64,000 nt of DNA from the NCBI RefSeq assembly GCF_001556185.1, contig NZ_LSIJ01000001.1, positions 1-64,000 on the forward strand, read 5' to 3'. A program made the position numbers and the translations under genes. Origin of the DNA: Sphingomonas sp. CCH10-B3. Its GTDB lineage: Bacteria; Pseudomonadota; Alphaproteobacteria; Sphingomonadales; Sphingomonadaceae. The number at the start of each line of letters is the position of its first letter. Position 1 is the stretch's first letter. The notes under the pieces are model-generated. The model saw only the letters and a program-made list of their open reading frames with translations, had not been told where the DNA came from and made no database searches. This document shows, piece by piece, positions 14,837 to 24,402 of this stretch.

Positions 14837-16150
14837 TTGCCGAATCAGAAAACCCAGATCGTGGTGGTGGGCGGCGGCGCGGGCGGGCTTGAACTCGTGC
14901 GCCGGCTCGGCAGCCGTTATGGCCGCAAGCGCCACGACATCATCCTCATCGACCGCAACCTGACGCACATCTGGAAGCCGCTGCTGCACGAAGTCGCGGC
15001 GGGATCGCTCGACGCCAATCTCGACGAAGTCGGTTACGGCGGCCACGCGGTGCGCTGGGGGTACCGGTTCTTCAACGGCAGCATCGAAAGCATCGATCGC
15101 GCCGCGCGGACGATCACCACCGCGCCGATGATCGACGATAATGGCGCGGAAATCATCGGTCGCCACACCATCCGTTACGATTATCTGGTGCTCGCGATCG
15201 GCGGGATTTCCAACGATTTCGGCGTGCCCGGCGTGCGCGAGCATGCGATGTTTCTGGAGGACCGCCCGCAGGCCGATCGCTTCCGCCAGAAACTGCTCAA
15301 CGCCTGCCTGCGCACCAACCACGCGCACCAGACCGGCAATCCCGACGCCCGCGTGCGGGTGAGCATCGTCGGCGGGGGCGCGACCGGCGTCGAACTGGCG
15401 GCCGAGCTTTACAATGCCGCCAAGGCGCTGCGCCACTACGGCCTCGAAGTGTTCGACGAGACCAAGCTCGAAGTCTCGTTGCTCGAAGCCGGGCCGCGCA
15501 TCCTGCCCGCGCTCGACGAGCCGCTGGCCGAGACCGCCAAGCGCGAGCTCGAAAATCTCGGCGTGCGCGTGCTCGACAAGACTCAGGTCACGCGCGTCGG
15601 CCCCGGCGAAGTCCATACCGGCGACGGCCAGGTCATCGCCGCCGACCTGATCGTCTGGGCAGCGGGGGTGAAGGGCGCCGAGGAGCTCAAGACGATGAGC
15701 GACCTCGAGCTCAATCGCGGCAACCAGATCGTCGTCCGCCCGACGCTGCAATCGGTGACCGACGACCGCATCTACGCTCTCGGTGACTGCGCCTCATGCC
15801 TGCTGCCGGGCCGCGACCGGCCGATCCCGCCGCGCGCGCAATCGGCGCACCAGATGGCGAGCTTGGTGTTTGCGAACCTTGTCCGCGCGCAGGCCGGGCA
15901 GCCGCTCAAGGATTTCGTCTATCAGGATCACGGCTCGCTGGTGTCGCTCAGCCGCTTCTCGACGGTCGGCAGCCTGATGGGCAATCTGGTCGGCGGGCGG
16001 ATGTTCGTCGAAGGATGGATCGCGCGGATGGTCTATATGTCGCTCTACCGCATGCACCTGATCGCGATCCACGGCTGGTGGCGCGGGACGGCGCTGATCG
16101 TGATCGGGCATGTGAACCAGATCGTTCGGCCGAAGCTGAAATTGCACTAG
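14837..16150 (+). CDS. Type II NADH dehydrogenase / NAD(P)-FAD oxidoreductase
   Basis: About 437 residues from a TTG start preceded by AGGGGG; the N-terminus MPNQKTQIVVVGGGAGGLEL carries the FAD dinucleotide fold, and the second (NADH) fold is VSIVGGGATGVELAAEL. YDYLVLAIGG, IVWAAGVKGAEEL and IYALGDCASC are typical of NDH-2. The C-terminal region (GWIARMVYMSLYRMHLIAIH) is the amphipathic membrane anchor. It transfers electrons from NADH to quinone without proton pumping. Confidence 0.9.
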   Translation: MPNQKTQIVVVGGGAGGLELVRRLGSRYGRKRHDIILIDRNLTHIWKPLLHEVAAGSLDANLDEVGYGGHAVRWGYRFFNGSIESIDRAARTITTAPMIDDNGAEIIGRHTIRYDYLVLAIGGISNDFGVPGVREHAMFLEDRPQADRFRQKLLNACLRTNHAHQTGNPDARVRVSIVGGGATGVELAAELYNAAKALRHYGLEVFDETKLEVSLLEAGPRILPALDEPLAETAKRELENLGVRVLDKTQVTRVGPGEVHTGDGQVIAADLIVWAAGVKGAEELKTMSDLELNRGNQIVVRPTLQSVTDDRIYALGDCASCLLPGRDRPIPPRAQSAHQMASLVFANLVRAQAGQPLKDFVYQDHGSLVSLSRFSTVGSLMGNLVGGRMFVEGWIARMVYMSLYRMHLIAIHGWWRGTALIVIGHVNQIVRPKLKLH

Positions 16151-16223
16151 GTTCTGAACTCATAAAACTGGACGACGACGTCCTCCTGGTTGCGGTCGTT
16201 CAATCGACCGATATATTGCAGGG

Positions 16224-16520
16224 ATGGGCGAACTTTACATTGCGGAGATACCATTCGAAGGTGGCGGCATTCGCTACCGCTATGCTCGCAAGATGTCGTC
16301 GGATGGTTCGCGCTGGATACGCGAAGGACTATTTCAGGCATACCATCCTGATGGGACGCTCGCCTCAGAAGGGACCTATGTAGAAGGCCTCGAAGACGGT
16401 GCGTGGCGTGATTTTCATGAGAACGGACAACTTGCCGCTGAAGGTTTTTATAGTCGTGGCACGGAGGTTGGGCTTTGGCGGTTCTGGAAGCCTGACGGGA
16501 CTCCCGATACCGAGCGATAG
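16224..16520 (+). CDS. MORN-repeat protein (YwqK-like)
   Basis: 98 residues. Two or three MORN-type repeats: YHPDGTLASEGTYVEGLEDG, FHENGQLAAEGFYSRG and FWKPDGTPD. Such proteins are often annotated as YwqK-family antitoxins, but no toxin partner is adjacent, so I only call the fold. The base composition of 16150-16520 is somewhat more AT-rich than its neighbours. Confidence 0.75.
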   Translation: MGELYIAEIPFEGGGIRYRYARKMSSDGSRWIREGLFQAYHPDGTLASEGTYVEGLEDGAWRDFHENGQLAAEGFYSRGTEVGLWRFWKPDGTPDTER

Positions 16521-16693
16521 CGGCCCGTCGGCTTCTGATCCAATCGGTGCCGTTCTCTTAATGAGTCTCTCGCCCATTTTCAGCCGACGCCACATGCCCT
16601 CGTCATCGCAAGCGCGGCGGGCAGAACGTGGGAGCCCAGTCGAGTTCGTCGCGAAGGGTTCGATTTCCCGCTCCACCGCGTTAAGACGCGGTG

Positions 16694-18751
16694 ATGACCA
16701 ACACCCCTCCCATTGCTCCCCGCCGCCCGCACTCGTTCACCGCTCACGGCCAGACGATCGAGGATCCCTATGCCTGGCTGAAAGACCCCGGCTACCCTGA
16801 AGTCACCGACAAGGATGTGCTCGGCTATCTCGAAGCCGAAAATGCCTATTTCGAAGGGATGATGGCGCCGCTCAAGCCGCTCACCGACCGGCTCTATGAA
16901 GAGATGAAGGCGCGGATCAAGGAAGATGATGCTTCCGTCCCGCAGAAGGACGGCGACTGGCTCTACTGGACCGCGTTCGAGACCGGCGGGCAATATCGCA
17001 AATGGTGGCGCAAGCCCGTCGCGGGCGGCGAGGATCAGCTCATCCTCGACGAACCGGCGCTCGCCGAGGGCAAGGAATATTTCCGCCTCGGCGCGCTCTC
17101 GGTCAGCAACAAGGGCAATTTGCTCGCCTATGCGATCGATGACAATGGCTCGGAGCGCTTCACAGTGCGGGTGAAGGACCTGACCACCGGCGAGCACCTC
17201 CCCGACGTTATTCCCGGCATGCTCTCCGAAATCGTCTGGGTCGCCGACGACAGCGGCTTTCTCTATGGCCTGGCGAACGAGCAGTGGCGCACCGACAATG
17301 CGCGGTTCCACCGGCTCGGCACCGATCCCGAGCGCGATATCGAACTGTTCAAGGAAGCCGACGAAGGCTTTCGCGTCGGTGTGTCGGAAACCAGCGACCG
17401 CCAGTGGATCGTGATCGCCACCGGCGATCATGTGACGAGCGAAGTCTATCTGCTCCCCGCCAGCAATCCGCTCGCGCCGCTGAAGCTGGTGAGCGCACGC
17501 GTGCCGGGCCGCGAATATGATGTCGATGCCGGCGAAGGCACCCTCTTCATCCACACCAACGACACGCACCCGAATTTCCGGCTCTGCACCGCGAGCATCG
17601 ACGTCCCCGACGTGTGGGAAGAACGGATCGCCGCCTCGCCGCATTTCTACATGACCGGGGTCAGCTGCTTCAAAGACTTTCTGATCGTCGACGGGCGCGA
17701 GGACGGGCTCGATCAGATCGAAATTCACAGCTACGACCCCGGCATCGCCCCGCAACGCATCGTGTTTCCGGAGGCGAGCTATGACGCGGGCCTCGGCGAC
17801 AATCCCGAATATGACATGCGCGTGCTGCGGCTCGGTTATGAATCGATGGTCACGCCGGGCACCGTCTATGACTATGACGTCGCGACCGGCAGCATGACCG
17901 TGCTCAAGGTGCAGGAAATCCCGAGCGGCTATGACGCCGCCAAATACGCAACCGAGCGGCTCAAGATCACCGCGCGCGATGGCACGCAAGTGCCGGTGTC
18001 GATCGTGTACCCGAAGGATTTTCCCAAGGACGGCAGCCGCCCGCTGTTCCTCTATGCCTATGGCGCATACGGCTATGCGATCCCGCCGGGCTTTTCGACC
18101 GGGCGGCTTTCGCTGCTCGACCGCGGTTTCGCCTATGCGATCGCGCATATCCGCGGCGGCGACGATCTCGGCCAGCAATGGTATCTCGACGGCAAGCTCG
18201 AGAAGCGCACCAACACCTTCAACGATTTCGTCGATGTCGCCAAGGCGCTGGTGGCGCAGGGCTGGACCAGCCCCGGCAGGATCGCGATTGCGGGCCGCTC
18301 GGCCGGCGGCGAGCTGATGGGCGCGGTCGTCAATTCCGACCCCGAACTCTGGGGCGCGGTGATCGCCGATGTGCCATTCGTCGACGTGCTCAACACGATG
18401 ATGGATGCCGAGCTGCCGCTGACGCCGGGCGAATGGCCCGAATGGGGCAATCCGATCGAGGACGCGAAGGCCTTCGAGCTGATCCGCAGCTACAGCCCTT
18501 ACGATAACGTCACCGCCCAGCCCTATCCGCCGATGTTCATTTCGGGCGGCCTCAACGATCCGCGCGTGACCTATTGGGAGCCCGCCAAATGGGCGGCCAA
18601 GCTCCGCGCCACCAAGACCGACGACAATGTGTTGCTGCTGAAAACCAACATGGGCGCGGGCCACGGCGGCAAGTCGGGCCGCTTCGAAAGCCTGCGCGAA
18701 GCAGCCGAAGAGCATGCCTTCGTGCTGTGGCAATTGGGTGTGGAGGGATAG
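16694..18751 (+). CDS. Oligopeptidase B / prolyl-oligopeptidase family (S9A)
   Basis: 685 residues from ATG 16694. N-terminal beta-propeller beginning DPYAWLKDPGYPEV and a C-terminal alpha/beta hydrolase domain with the nucleophile in AGRSAGGELMG, Asp region SGGLNDPRVTYWEPAKW and His in NMGAGHGGKSGR. This is the plan of PtrB, which cleaves small peptides after basic residues. Probably cytoplasmic (no signal peptide). The downstream thioesterase starts 2 nt after the stop. Confidence 0.93.
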   Translation: MTNTPPIAPRRPHSFTAHGQTIEDPYAWLKDPGYPEVTDKDVLGYLEAENAYFEGMMAPLKPLTDRLYEEMKARIKEDDASVPQKDGDWLYWTAFETGGQYRKWWRKPVAGGEDQLILDEPALAEGKEYFRLGALSVSNKGNLLAYAIDDNGSERFTVRVKDLTTGEHLPDVIPGMLSEIVWVADDSGFLYGLANEQWRTDNARFHRLGTDPERDIELFKEADEGFRVGVSETSDRQWIVIATGDHVTSEVYLLPASNPLAPLKLVSARVPGREYDVDAGEGTLFIHTNDTHPNFRLCTASIDVPDVWEERIAASPHFYMTGVSCFKDFLIVDGREDGLDQIEIHSYDPGIAPQRIVFPEASYDAGLGDNPEYDMRVLRLGYESMVTPGTVYDYDVATGSMTVLKVQEIPSGYDAAKYATERLKITARDGTQVPVSIVYPKDFPKDGSRPLFLYAYGAYGYAIPPGFSTGRLSLLDRGFAYAIAHIRGGDDLGQQWYLDGKLEKRTNTFNDFVDVAKALVAQGWTSPGRIAIAGRSAGGELMGAVVNSDPELWGAVIADVPFVDVLNTMMDAELPLTPGEWPEWGNPIEDAKAFELIRSYSPYDNVTAQPYPPMFISGGLNDPRVTYWEPAKWAAKLRATKTDDNVLLLKTNMGAGHGGKSGRFESLREAAEEHAFVLWQLGVEG

Positions 18752-18753
18752 GC

Positions 18754-19146
18754 TTGACCCGCTTCTCCCGCCAGATCACCGCGAGCGAGGCCGACATCGA
18801 TGAACTCGGCCATGTCAACAACGCCGTCTGGGTCCGCTGGATTCAGGACATCGCCGTCGCGCATTGGGAAGCGGTCGCGCCGCCCGAGCATATCGCCGCG
18901 CACGTCTGGGTCGTGACCCGGCACGAAATCGACTATCGCGGCAATGTCCGCGCCGGCGAGACAGTGACGGGCGAGACCTGGGTCCCGAGCCCGCCCAAGG
19001 GCGCGCGGTTTGACCGGCATGTGCGCTTCATCGGCGACGACGGCAAAGTGAAGGTCGAGGCAATCACCACCTGGGCGTTGCTCGACCGCGCGAGCGGGCG
19101 GCTGCTCCGCGTGACGCCCGAAATCGCGGCGCCGTTTCTCAGCTGA
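18754..19146 (+). CDS. Acyl-CoA thioesterase, hotdog fold (4HBT)
   Basis: 130 residues from a TTG start preceded by GGAGGG inside the end of the peptidase gene. Hotdog motif DIDELGHVNNAVWVRWIQD with the catalytic Asp, and RHEIDYRGNVRAGETVTGET. The family hydrolyses acyl-CoA or hydroxybenzoyl-CoA thioesters; substrate not determined. Co-transcribed with the S9 peptidase. Its end overlaps the convergent transporter gene by 8 nt. Confidence 0.88.
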   Translation: MTRFSRQITASEADIDELGHVNNAVWVRWIQDIAVAHWEAVAPPEHIAAHVWVVTRHEIDYRGNVRAGETVTGETWVPSPPKGARFDRHVRFIGDDGKVKVEAITTWALLDRASGRLLRVTPEIAAPFLS

Positions 19147-19804
19147 TCGTCGGCTGGCCCGGCCATTTGCGATCGAGCCAGCGCCCCAGATTGACGAAGC
19201 TCGTGATCAGCACCGGGACGAGGATGATCGACAGCACGACCTTGGTCAGCATCTGCCCGCCCATCAGCGCCAGGATCGGCCGGTCGCCGTAAAAGGCGAT
19301 GGTGATGAACAGCACCGTGTCGACGATCTGCGAAATGATGCTCGCGATCATGCCGCGCAGCCACAAGGTCCGCGACGCGCCGGTGCCGCGCTTCAGCCGA
19401 TCGAACACCAGCACGTTGAGCGTTTGCGACGTGCCATAGGAAATGAACCCGGCGATCATCAGCCGCGCGCTGGTGCCCACCACAATCGGGAAAGCATCGA
19501 CGGCGGGGGGGTACATGCCCGGATCATTGGGGAGCGCGATCACCAGCTGAATCAGCGCGGCAGCAATCAGCAAAGGGATGAACCCCAGCCGGACGAGCAA
19601 GGTCGCGGTCGCCTGCCCATGCAGCTCGGCAATCGCGCTCGACATCACCACCAGCAGCAGAAAGGCGAAAACGCCCGCTTCAACGGCGAGCGGCCCGAGC
19701 GCGACCTGCTTCACCCCCAGCACGCCCGCAAGGCAAACCATGCCGCCGTAAAAGATCGAATAAACGAAGAGCGAGCGCGGAAACGCGGCGGGGGGCTGGT
19801 CCAT
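19139..19804 (-). CDS. yhhQ: Queuosine precursor transporter (VUT/YhhQ family)
   Basis: 221 residues from MDQPPAAFPR. About six membrane segments. The family features seen are SSAIAELHGQ after the second helix, GFISYGTSQTLNVLVFDRLKR, and LWLRGMIASIISQIVDTVLF. YhhQ imports preQ0/preQ1 for tRNA queuosine synthesis; gluQ at 27540, which modifies queuosine, is in the same window though not in the same operon. Confidence 0.88.
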   Translation of the reverse strand: MDQPPAAFPRSLFVYSIFYGGMVCLAGVLGVKQVALGPLAVEAGVFAFLLLVVMSSAIAELHGQATATLLVRLGFIPLLIAAALIQLVIALPNDPGMYPPAVDAFPIVVGTSARLMIAGFISYGTSQTLNVLVFDRLKRGTGASRTLWLRGMIASIISQIVDTVLFITIAFYGDRPILALMGGQMLTKVVLSIILVPVLITSFVNLGRWLDRKWPGQPTIS

Positions 19805-19898
19805 AGCCGTTGCTAGCGCGAATTTGCGCGGTGGCAAATGCTCTAGCCGATCGCCCGCGCGCGTGTATGCTGCTGCGCAACAGGGGACCGACTACCAT

Positions 19899-21230
19899 AT
19901 GAACCGTTTCGCGATCGGCATTGCCGGGATCATCGTCATTCTCGGGCTTGCCGTCCTCTTGTCGAGCAATCGCCGCGCGATCCGGCTGCGGGTCGTCGGC
20001 GCCGCCTTCGCGCTGCAAGCGGCGGTGGCGGTGCTGGTACTCTACGTCCCCGCCGGGCGCGCCGCGATCCAGGGGCTCGCGATGGGCGTGTCGGCGTTGC
20101 TTGGCTATGCGGGCGAAGGGACCAAGCTCATCTTCGGCGACATGGCAAATAATGGTCTTTGCCAATTACAAACGGTAAACGTTGCAACGGAACCGTTGCA
20201 AAAGCTCCCAAAGTTTCCATTGGATGTTAGTGCCGTTCACTGTGCCGGAACGTCGTTTGCGATTTCGGCGCTGCCGGTGATCATCTTTTTCGCCAGTCTG
20301 GTGTCGGTGCTCTATTACATCGGCTTGATGCAGCTGATCATCCGCTACATCGGCGGCGCGATCGAAAAGATTGTCGGCGTGTCGAAGGTCGAGGCACTGT
20401 GCGCCGCCGCCAATATCTTCGTGGGGCAGAGCGAGGCGCCGCTCGTGATCCGGCCCTATCTGAAAGACCTTGCTCCCTCGCAAATGTTTGCGGTGATGAC
20501 GGTTGGCATGGCGGGCGTCGCGGGGACGATCCTCGCCGCCTATGCTGCGTTGCTGGGGCCGACCGCGCTCCCCTATCTGCTCGCTGCCTCGTTCATGTCG
20601 GCGCCGGGCGGACTTTTGATGGCCAAGATCGTGATGCCCGACGATCCCGCGCTGGTCGCCGTCATCAACGACGGTGAGCCGATCCGCGCGGTCGATCCCG
20701 ATCCCGAGGAGGAACGCCCGGCCAATATCATCATGGCCGCCGCGATGGGCGCGCAGACCGGCGTGCGGATCGCGGTCGCGGTCGCGGCGATGGTGCTGGC
20801 GTTCGTGGCGCTGGTCGCGCTGGCCAATGGCATCCTTGGCAGTATCGGTGCGGCGCTCGGCTATCCGGGCTTAAGCTTTCAGTCGATCCTCGGCACGCTG
20901 CTGGCGCCGATGATGTTCCTGCTCAACATTCCTGCGAACGAGACCGCGGCAGCGGGCGGCCTGCTCGGCACCAAGGTGGTGCTCAACGAATTCGTCGCTT
21001 TCATCGATCTGGGACAGCTCAAGAACCTGACGCCGCGTACCACCGCGATCGTCACTTTCGCGCTTTGCGGCTTTGCCAATTTCAGCTCGATTGCGATTCA
21101 GATGGCGTCGGCGGGCAGCCTTGCCCCCAACCAGCGCCCGACGATCGCGCGGCTCGGCATTCGCGCGCTGATCGCGGGTAGCCTTGCGAACCTGATGTCG
21201 GCCGCACTCGCCGGGCTGCTCATCCAATAG
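19899..21230 (+). CDS. nupC: Concentrative nucleoside transporter (NupC/CNT family)
   Basis: 443 residues, inner membrane. The CNT core is intact: ALPVIIFFASLVSVLYYIG, NIFVGQSEAPLVIRPYL (substrate/ion site), MTVGMAGVAGTILAAYAALL, NIPANETAAAGGLLGTKVVL and FALCGFANFSSIAIQMASAG. Before the third helix the protein carries an unusual stretch (ANNGLCQLQTVNVATEPLQK and on to VHCAGTS, about 20147-20255) that is AT-richer than the rest and contains a near-perfect hairpin; see findings. The start follows AGGGGA. Confidence 0.92.
   Translation: MNRFAIGIAGIIVILGLAVLLSSNRRAIRLRVVGAAFALQAAVAVLVLYVPAGRAAIQGLAMGVSALLGYAGEGTKLIFGDMANNGLCQLQTVNVATEPLQKLPKFPLDVSAVHCAGTSFAISALPVIIFFASLVSVLYYIGLMQLIIRYIGGAIEKIVGVSKVEALCAAANIFVGQSEAPLVIRPYLKDLAPSQMFAVMTVGMAGVAGTILAAYAALLGPTALPYLLAASFMSAPGGLLMAKIVMPDDPALVAVINDGEPIRAVDPDPEEERPANIIMAAAMGAQTGVRIAVAVAAMVLAFVALVALANGILGSIGAALGYPGLSFQSILGTLLAPMMFLLNIPANETAAAGGLLGTKVVLNEFVAFIDLGQLKNLTPRTTAIVTFALCGFANFSSIAIQMASAGSLAPNQRPTIARLGIRALIAGSLANLMSAALAGLLIQ
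20182..20201. repeat. Inverted repeat inside the AT-rich insert of nupC
   Basis: TTGCAACGG (20182-20190), spacer AA, CCGTTGCAA (20193-20201): a perfect 9-bp inverted repeat inside the coding region. Confidence 0.8.
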
Positions 21231-21240
21231 GGGATTGTCG

Positions 21241-21906
21241 ATGTCCGATCACCCGCATGACCCCGACCGCCCGCTCGCCACGCGCCACGGCCCCGAACAT
21301 GCGCTCGAGCGGCTGATCTTCTTTTCCGACGCCGTCTTTGCGATCGCGATCACGCTGCTGGTCATCGAAATTCATGTGCCCGAACTGCCGCATGGCGCGA
21401 GCGATGTTGCGTTCATCAACGCGCTGCTGGAGCTGATTCCCAATTTCATCGGTTTCATCATCAGCTTCTTCGTGATCGGCGCTTTCTGGGGCGGTCACCA
21501 CCGCGCCTTCGGTTGTGCGGCGCATTGGCACGACCGGCTGATGGCGCCCAACATCCAGATGCTGCTGGCGATTGCGGCGATGCCATTCTTCACCGCGTTC
21601 ATGAGCGAATATAGCAACCAGCGCGTGCCCGTGGTCGCCTATTGCCTGTGGCTGCTGGTCACCGCGCTGCTCAACGTCCGCCTGCAACGCGCCGCGACCA
21701 GCGCACCGGTAGTCGATGAGACCGTCTCGGCAGAGACGATCGCGCGGATCAGGCTGCGCGGCTGGGCGACGGTCGGCGGTGCGGCAACGGCCGTCATCGT
21801 GGCTGCGGTCGCGCCAATCCCGGCACTCGCGCAAGTGACGCTCATGTCGATCCCGCTTTGGCGCTTGGCGCTGATGCGCTGGGCCTTGAAGAGGACGACA
21901 GGTTAA
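21241..21906 (+). CDS. TMEM175-family (DUF1211) potassium channel-like protein
   Basis: 221 residues, about six membrane helices. The first helix carries the family signature FFSDAVFAIAITLLVIEI (FSD motif), and the bacterial proteins form potassium-permeable channels. The ATG at 21241 is preferred; it follows nupC by 10 nt, so the two may be co-transcribed. It converges with the heme-binding protein gene, overlapping by 4 nt. Confidence 0.88.
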   Translation: MSDHPHDPDRPLATRHGPEHALERLIFFSDAVFAIAITLLVIEIHVPELPHGASDVAFINALLELIPNFIGFIISFFVIGAFWGGHHRAFGCAAHWHDRLMAPNIQMLLAIAAMPFFTAFMSEYSNQRVPVVAYCLWLLVTALLNVRLQRAATSAPVVDETVSAETIARIRLRGWATVGGAATAVIVAAVAPIPALAQVTLMSIPLWRLALMRWALKRTTG

Positions 21907-22409
21907 CGCAAGTCCGCCAGCGCGGCGACCGCGATCTCGTCATCCTCGGCCGATGTCGCGCCCGACACGCCGATCGCGCCGATGATCTTGCCGCCGACGA
22001 TGATCGGCCGCCCGCCTGCAATCGGCAGCGCGCCCGGCAGCGCCAGCGTCGTCACGCGCCCGTCGAGAACGGCCTTCGCCATATTGGCCGTCGGCGTGCG
22101 GAAGCGCGCGGCGCTCTCCGCCTTCGCCTCGGCCACCTCGATCGAGCCATATTGCGTGTCGTCCATCCGACCGAAAGCGACCAGGCTGGCGTTGGGTTCG
22201 ACCACCGCGATCGCGAGGCGGAAGCCGCGTGCCCGGCCCGCCGCAATCGCGCGATCGACGAGCTTCTGCGCCTCGGCGAGGCTGATCGGCGTTCCATAAG
22301 GCGGCGCCGGCGCGGGGGCGGGCGCAGGAGCCGGTGGGGGCGTCTGCTGGGCCGCGAGAGGTGCCGCGACCAGCGCCAGCACCAGCACCAGCGATAAGGT
22401 GATGCGCAT
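21903..22409 (-). CDS. Secreted GlcG/HbpS-family (heme-binding domain) protein
   Basis: 168 residues: signal peptide ending PLAAQ, then a Pro/Ala linker and the GlcG/HbpS domain (ISLAEAQKLVDRAIAAGRAR, AVVEPNASLVAFGRMDD, LPIAGGRPIIVGGKIIGAIG, ending EDDEIAVAALADL). Known members bind heme or cobalamin-like ligands or are of unknown function; periplasmic. Confidence 0.85.
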   Translation of the reverse strand: MRITLSLVLVLALVAAPLAAQQTPPPAPAPAPAPAPPYGTPISLAEAQKLVDRAIAAGRARGFRLAIAVVEPNASLVAFGRMDDTQYGSIEVAEAKAESAARFRTPTANMAKAVLDGRVTTLALPGALPIAGGRPIIVGGKIIGAIGVSGATSAEDDEIAVAALADLR

Positions 22410-22420
22410 CCTGTATCTCC

Positions 22421-23290
22421 TCAGCGCGTCGGCACCGGCTCGGCGCCTGAATAATCATAGAAGCCGCGCTTGACCTTGCGACCGTACCAGCCGGCTTCGA
22501 CATATTTGACGAGCAGCGGGGCGGGGCGGAATTTCGGGTCGCCGGTGCCTTCGAACAGCACCCGCGTGATCTCGAGGCAAGTGTCGAGCCCGATGAAATC
22601 GGCAAGCGTCAGCGGCCCCATCGGGTGATTGAGCCCGAGCATGCAGGCGGTGTCGATGTCGCGCATCGTCGCCACGCCTTCGCCGAGCGCGAAACAGGCT
22701 TCGTTGATCATCGGCATCAGCACGCGGTTGACGATGAAGCCGGGCGCGTCATTGGCGTGGACGATCTTCTTGCCGAGCGACTGGCCGAACGTCTCGACCG
22801 CGGCCACGGTCGCGTCGCTGGTCGCGAGGCCGCGGATCAACTCGATCAGCCCCATGACGGGCACGGGGTTGAAGAAATGCACACCCATGAACCGCGCCGG
22901 ATCGGGCGCGGCCTGCGCCAGCCGGGTGATCGGGATCGACGAGGTGTTGGATGCGAGGATCGCCTCAGGCCCCAGCACCTTGCCGACATTGCCGAAGATC
23001 GCGCGCTTGATTTCCTCGCGCTCGGTCGCGGCTTCGATGACGAGACCGCAGTCGCCCATCGCCTCGACGCTCGCGACCGGTTCGATCAGCGCCAGCGCCG
23101 CGTCGCGGGCCTCGGCCGTGATCTTCTCCTTGGAGACCAGCCGGTCGAGTCCCTTGGCGATGCCTGCCTTGCCGCCCTCGGCGCGCGCGAGATCGACGTC
23201 GGACAGCAGCACTTTGTACCCCGCTTGTGCCGAAACCTGCGCAATCCCCGCGCCCATTTGCCCTGCGCCAATAACGCCGACCGTGTTCAT
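22421..23290 (-). CDS. 3-hydroxybutyryl-CoA dehydrogenase (3-hydroxyacyl-CoA dehydrogenase family)
   Basis: 289 residues, the size of the single-function enzyme. N-terminal NAD fold [25 protein letters not shown], the catalytic His in [15 protein letters not shown], and the C-terminal helical domain with [19 protein letters not shown] and [18 protein letters not shown]. It oxidises or reduces 3-hydroxyacyl-CoA in short-chain fatty-acid or PHB metabolism. Start at MNTVGVIG. Confidence 0.93.
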   Translation of the reverse strand: MNTVGVIGAGQMGAGIAQVSAQAGYKVLLSDVDLARAEGGKAGIAKGLDRLVSKEKITAEARDAALALIEPVASVEAMGDCGLVIEAATEREEIKRAIFGNVGKVLGPEAILASNTSSIPITRLAQAAPDPARFMGVHFFNPVPVMGLIELIRGLATSDATVAAVETFGQSLGKKIVHANDAPGFIVNRVLMPMINEACFALGEGVATMRDIDTACMLGLNHPMGPLTLADFIGLDTCLEITRVLFEGTGDPKFRPAPLLVKYVEAGWYGRKVKRGFYDYSGAEPVPTR

Positions 23291-23359
23291 GCTTGCCTCC
23301 GCACTGGAATGTGGCAGCTTCCTACCCGGTCGCACGGCACAGGGCTAGGAGTCTGGGCA

Positions 23360-24400
23360 ATGCTGATTCTGACGGCAATGATGTTGATGACGGCGCAAGC
23401 CGCGACGGCTGCACCCAAGCCCGGCGCGATCAAGAGCTTCGGGGCTTGGGCGGTCGCGTGCGACAATGTCCATCGCTGCGAGATGACCTCGCTCTGGCCC
23501 GAAGACAGCCAGCCCGAGGAAGGGTCGCCCTATGCTACATTGTCGGTATCGGTCGTGCGCGAGGCGGGGCCGACGGGCGGCTGGACAGTCGAAATCGAGC
23601 TGCCGCCCAAAAGCGGGAACGGTCTGCTGCGCGTGACAACCGAACAGGGGCTCGACGTTCGCGGGGTGGTGCGCGACGACCTGCTGCGCTTCACCGGTGC
23701 CGATGCGGCCAAGATCGTCGCCGGCATGGCATCGGGCACCGACCTGCGTGTCGGCGACGCAAGGTCAGTGCTCGGCATGGTGTCGCTGAAGGGATCATCG
23801 GCCTCGCTTCGCTACATCGACGCCGATCAGGGGCGCGCGGGAACGATAACGGCCGCAGTCGCGAAGGGCGCCAAGCCCGCGACGACCGTGCCCGCACCAC
23901 CGCCGCTGCCGCAAATTGCTTTTGTGCGCCCCAGCGGCGTCGCGGCGCCGTTTCCGGCGGCGCTGCGCAAGGCACTCGACAAGGCCAGCGAGTGTGGCAG
24001 CGTGTATGAAGGCGGCGAGGGCGACTTGCCGAAGGCCGACGTCCATCCGCTTGGCGGCGGCAAAACGCTGGTGCTGCTGCCTTGCGGCAGCGGCGCGTAT
24101 AATTTCTCGAGCCGCCCCTATATTCTCGCCAGCGGTGCCAAGCCGGTGGTCGCTGCCTTCGACAGTCCGCCGGGCATGGCGCCGGAAGGTCCGCCCGACC
24201 TCGTCAACGCAGGCTTCGATGCCAAGACCGGGCGGTTGGATAGTTTCGCCAAAGGCCGCGGGATCGGCGATTGCGGCTCATCCGAAAGCTATGTCTGGGA
24301 CGGCGCAATGTTCCGGTTGGTCGAACAGCGGGTAATGTCCGAATGCCGCGGATCGGTGAACTGGCTGGCCGTCTGGCGCGCGACGGCGGTCGCCAAATAG
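23360..24400 (+). CDS. DUF1176-family exported protein
   Basis: 346 residues from an ATG behind AGGAG. Signal peptide (MLILTAMMLMTAQAATAAP), then an invasion-associated-locus-B-like opening (SFGAWAVACDNVHRCEM) and a C-terminal part with CGSVYEG, LVLLPCGSGAYNFSS, GIGDCGSSESYVWDG and CRGSVNWLAVWRA, the pattern of DUF1176. Function unknown; probably periplasmic with disulfides. Confidence 0.85.
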   Translation: MLILTAMMLMTAQAATAAPKPGAIKSFGAWAVACDNVHRCEMTSLWPEDSQPEEGSPYATLSVSVVREAGPTGGWTVEIELPPKSGNGLLRVTTEQGLDVRGVVRDDLLRFTGADAAKIVAGMASGTDLRVGDARSVLGMVSLKGSSASLRYIDADQGRAGTITAAVAKGAKPATTVPAPPPLPQIAFVRPSGVAAPFPAALRKALDKASECGSVYEGGEGDLPKADVHPLGGGKTLVLLPCGSGAYNFSSRPYILASGAKPVVAAFDSPPGMAPEGPPDLVNAGFDAKTGRLDSFAKGRGIGDCGSSESYVWDGAMFRLVEQRVMSECRGSVNWLAVWRATAVAK

Positions 24401-24402
24401 GA

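Noticed and set aside
16580..18733. Minus-strand open frame of 717 codons opposite the S9 peptidase
   Set aside because: Antisense shadow; the plus strand encodes all S9 motifs.
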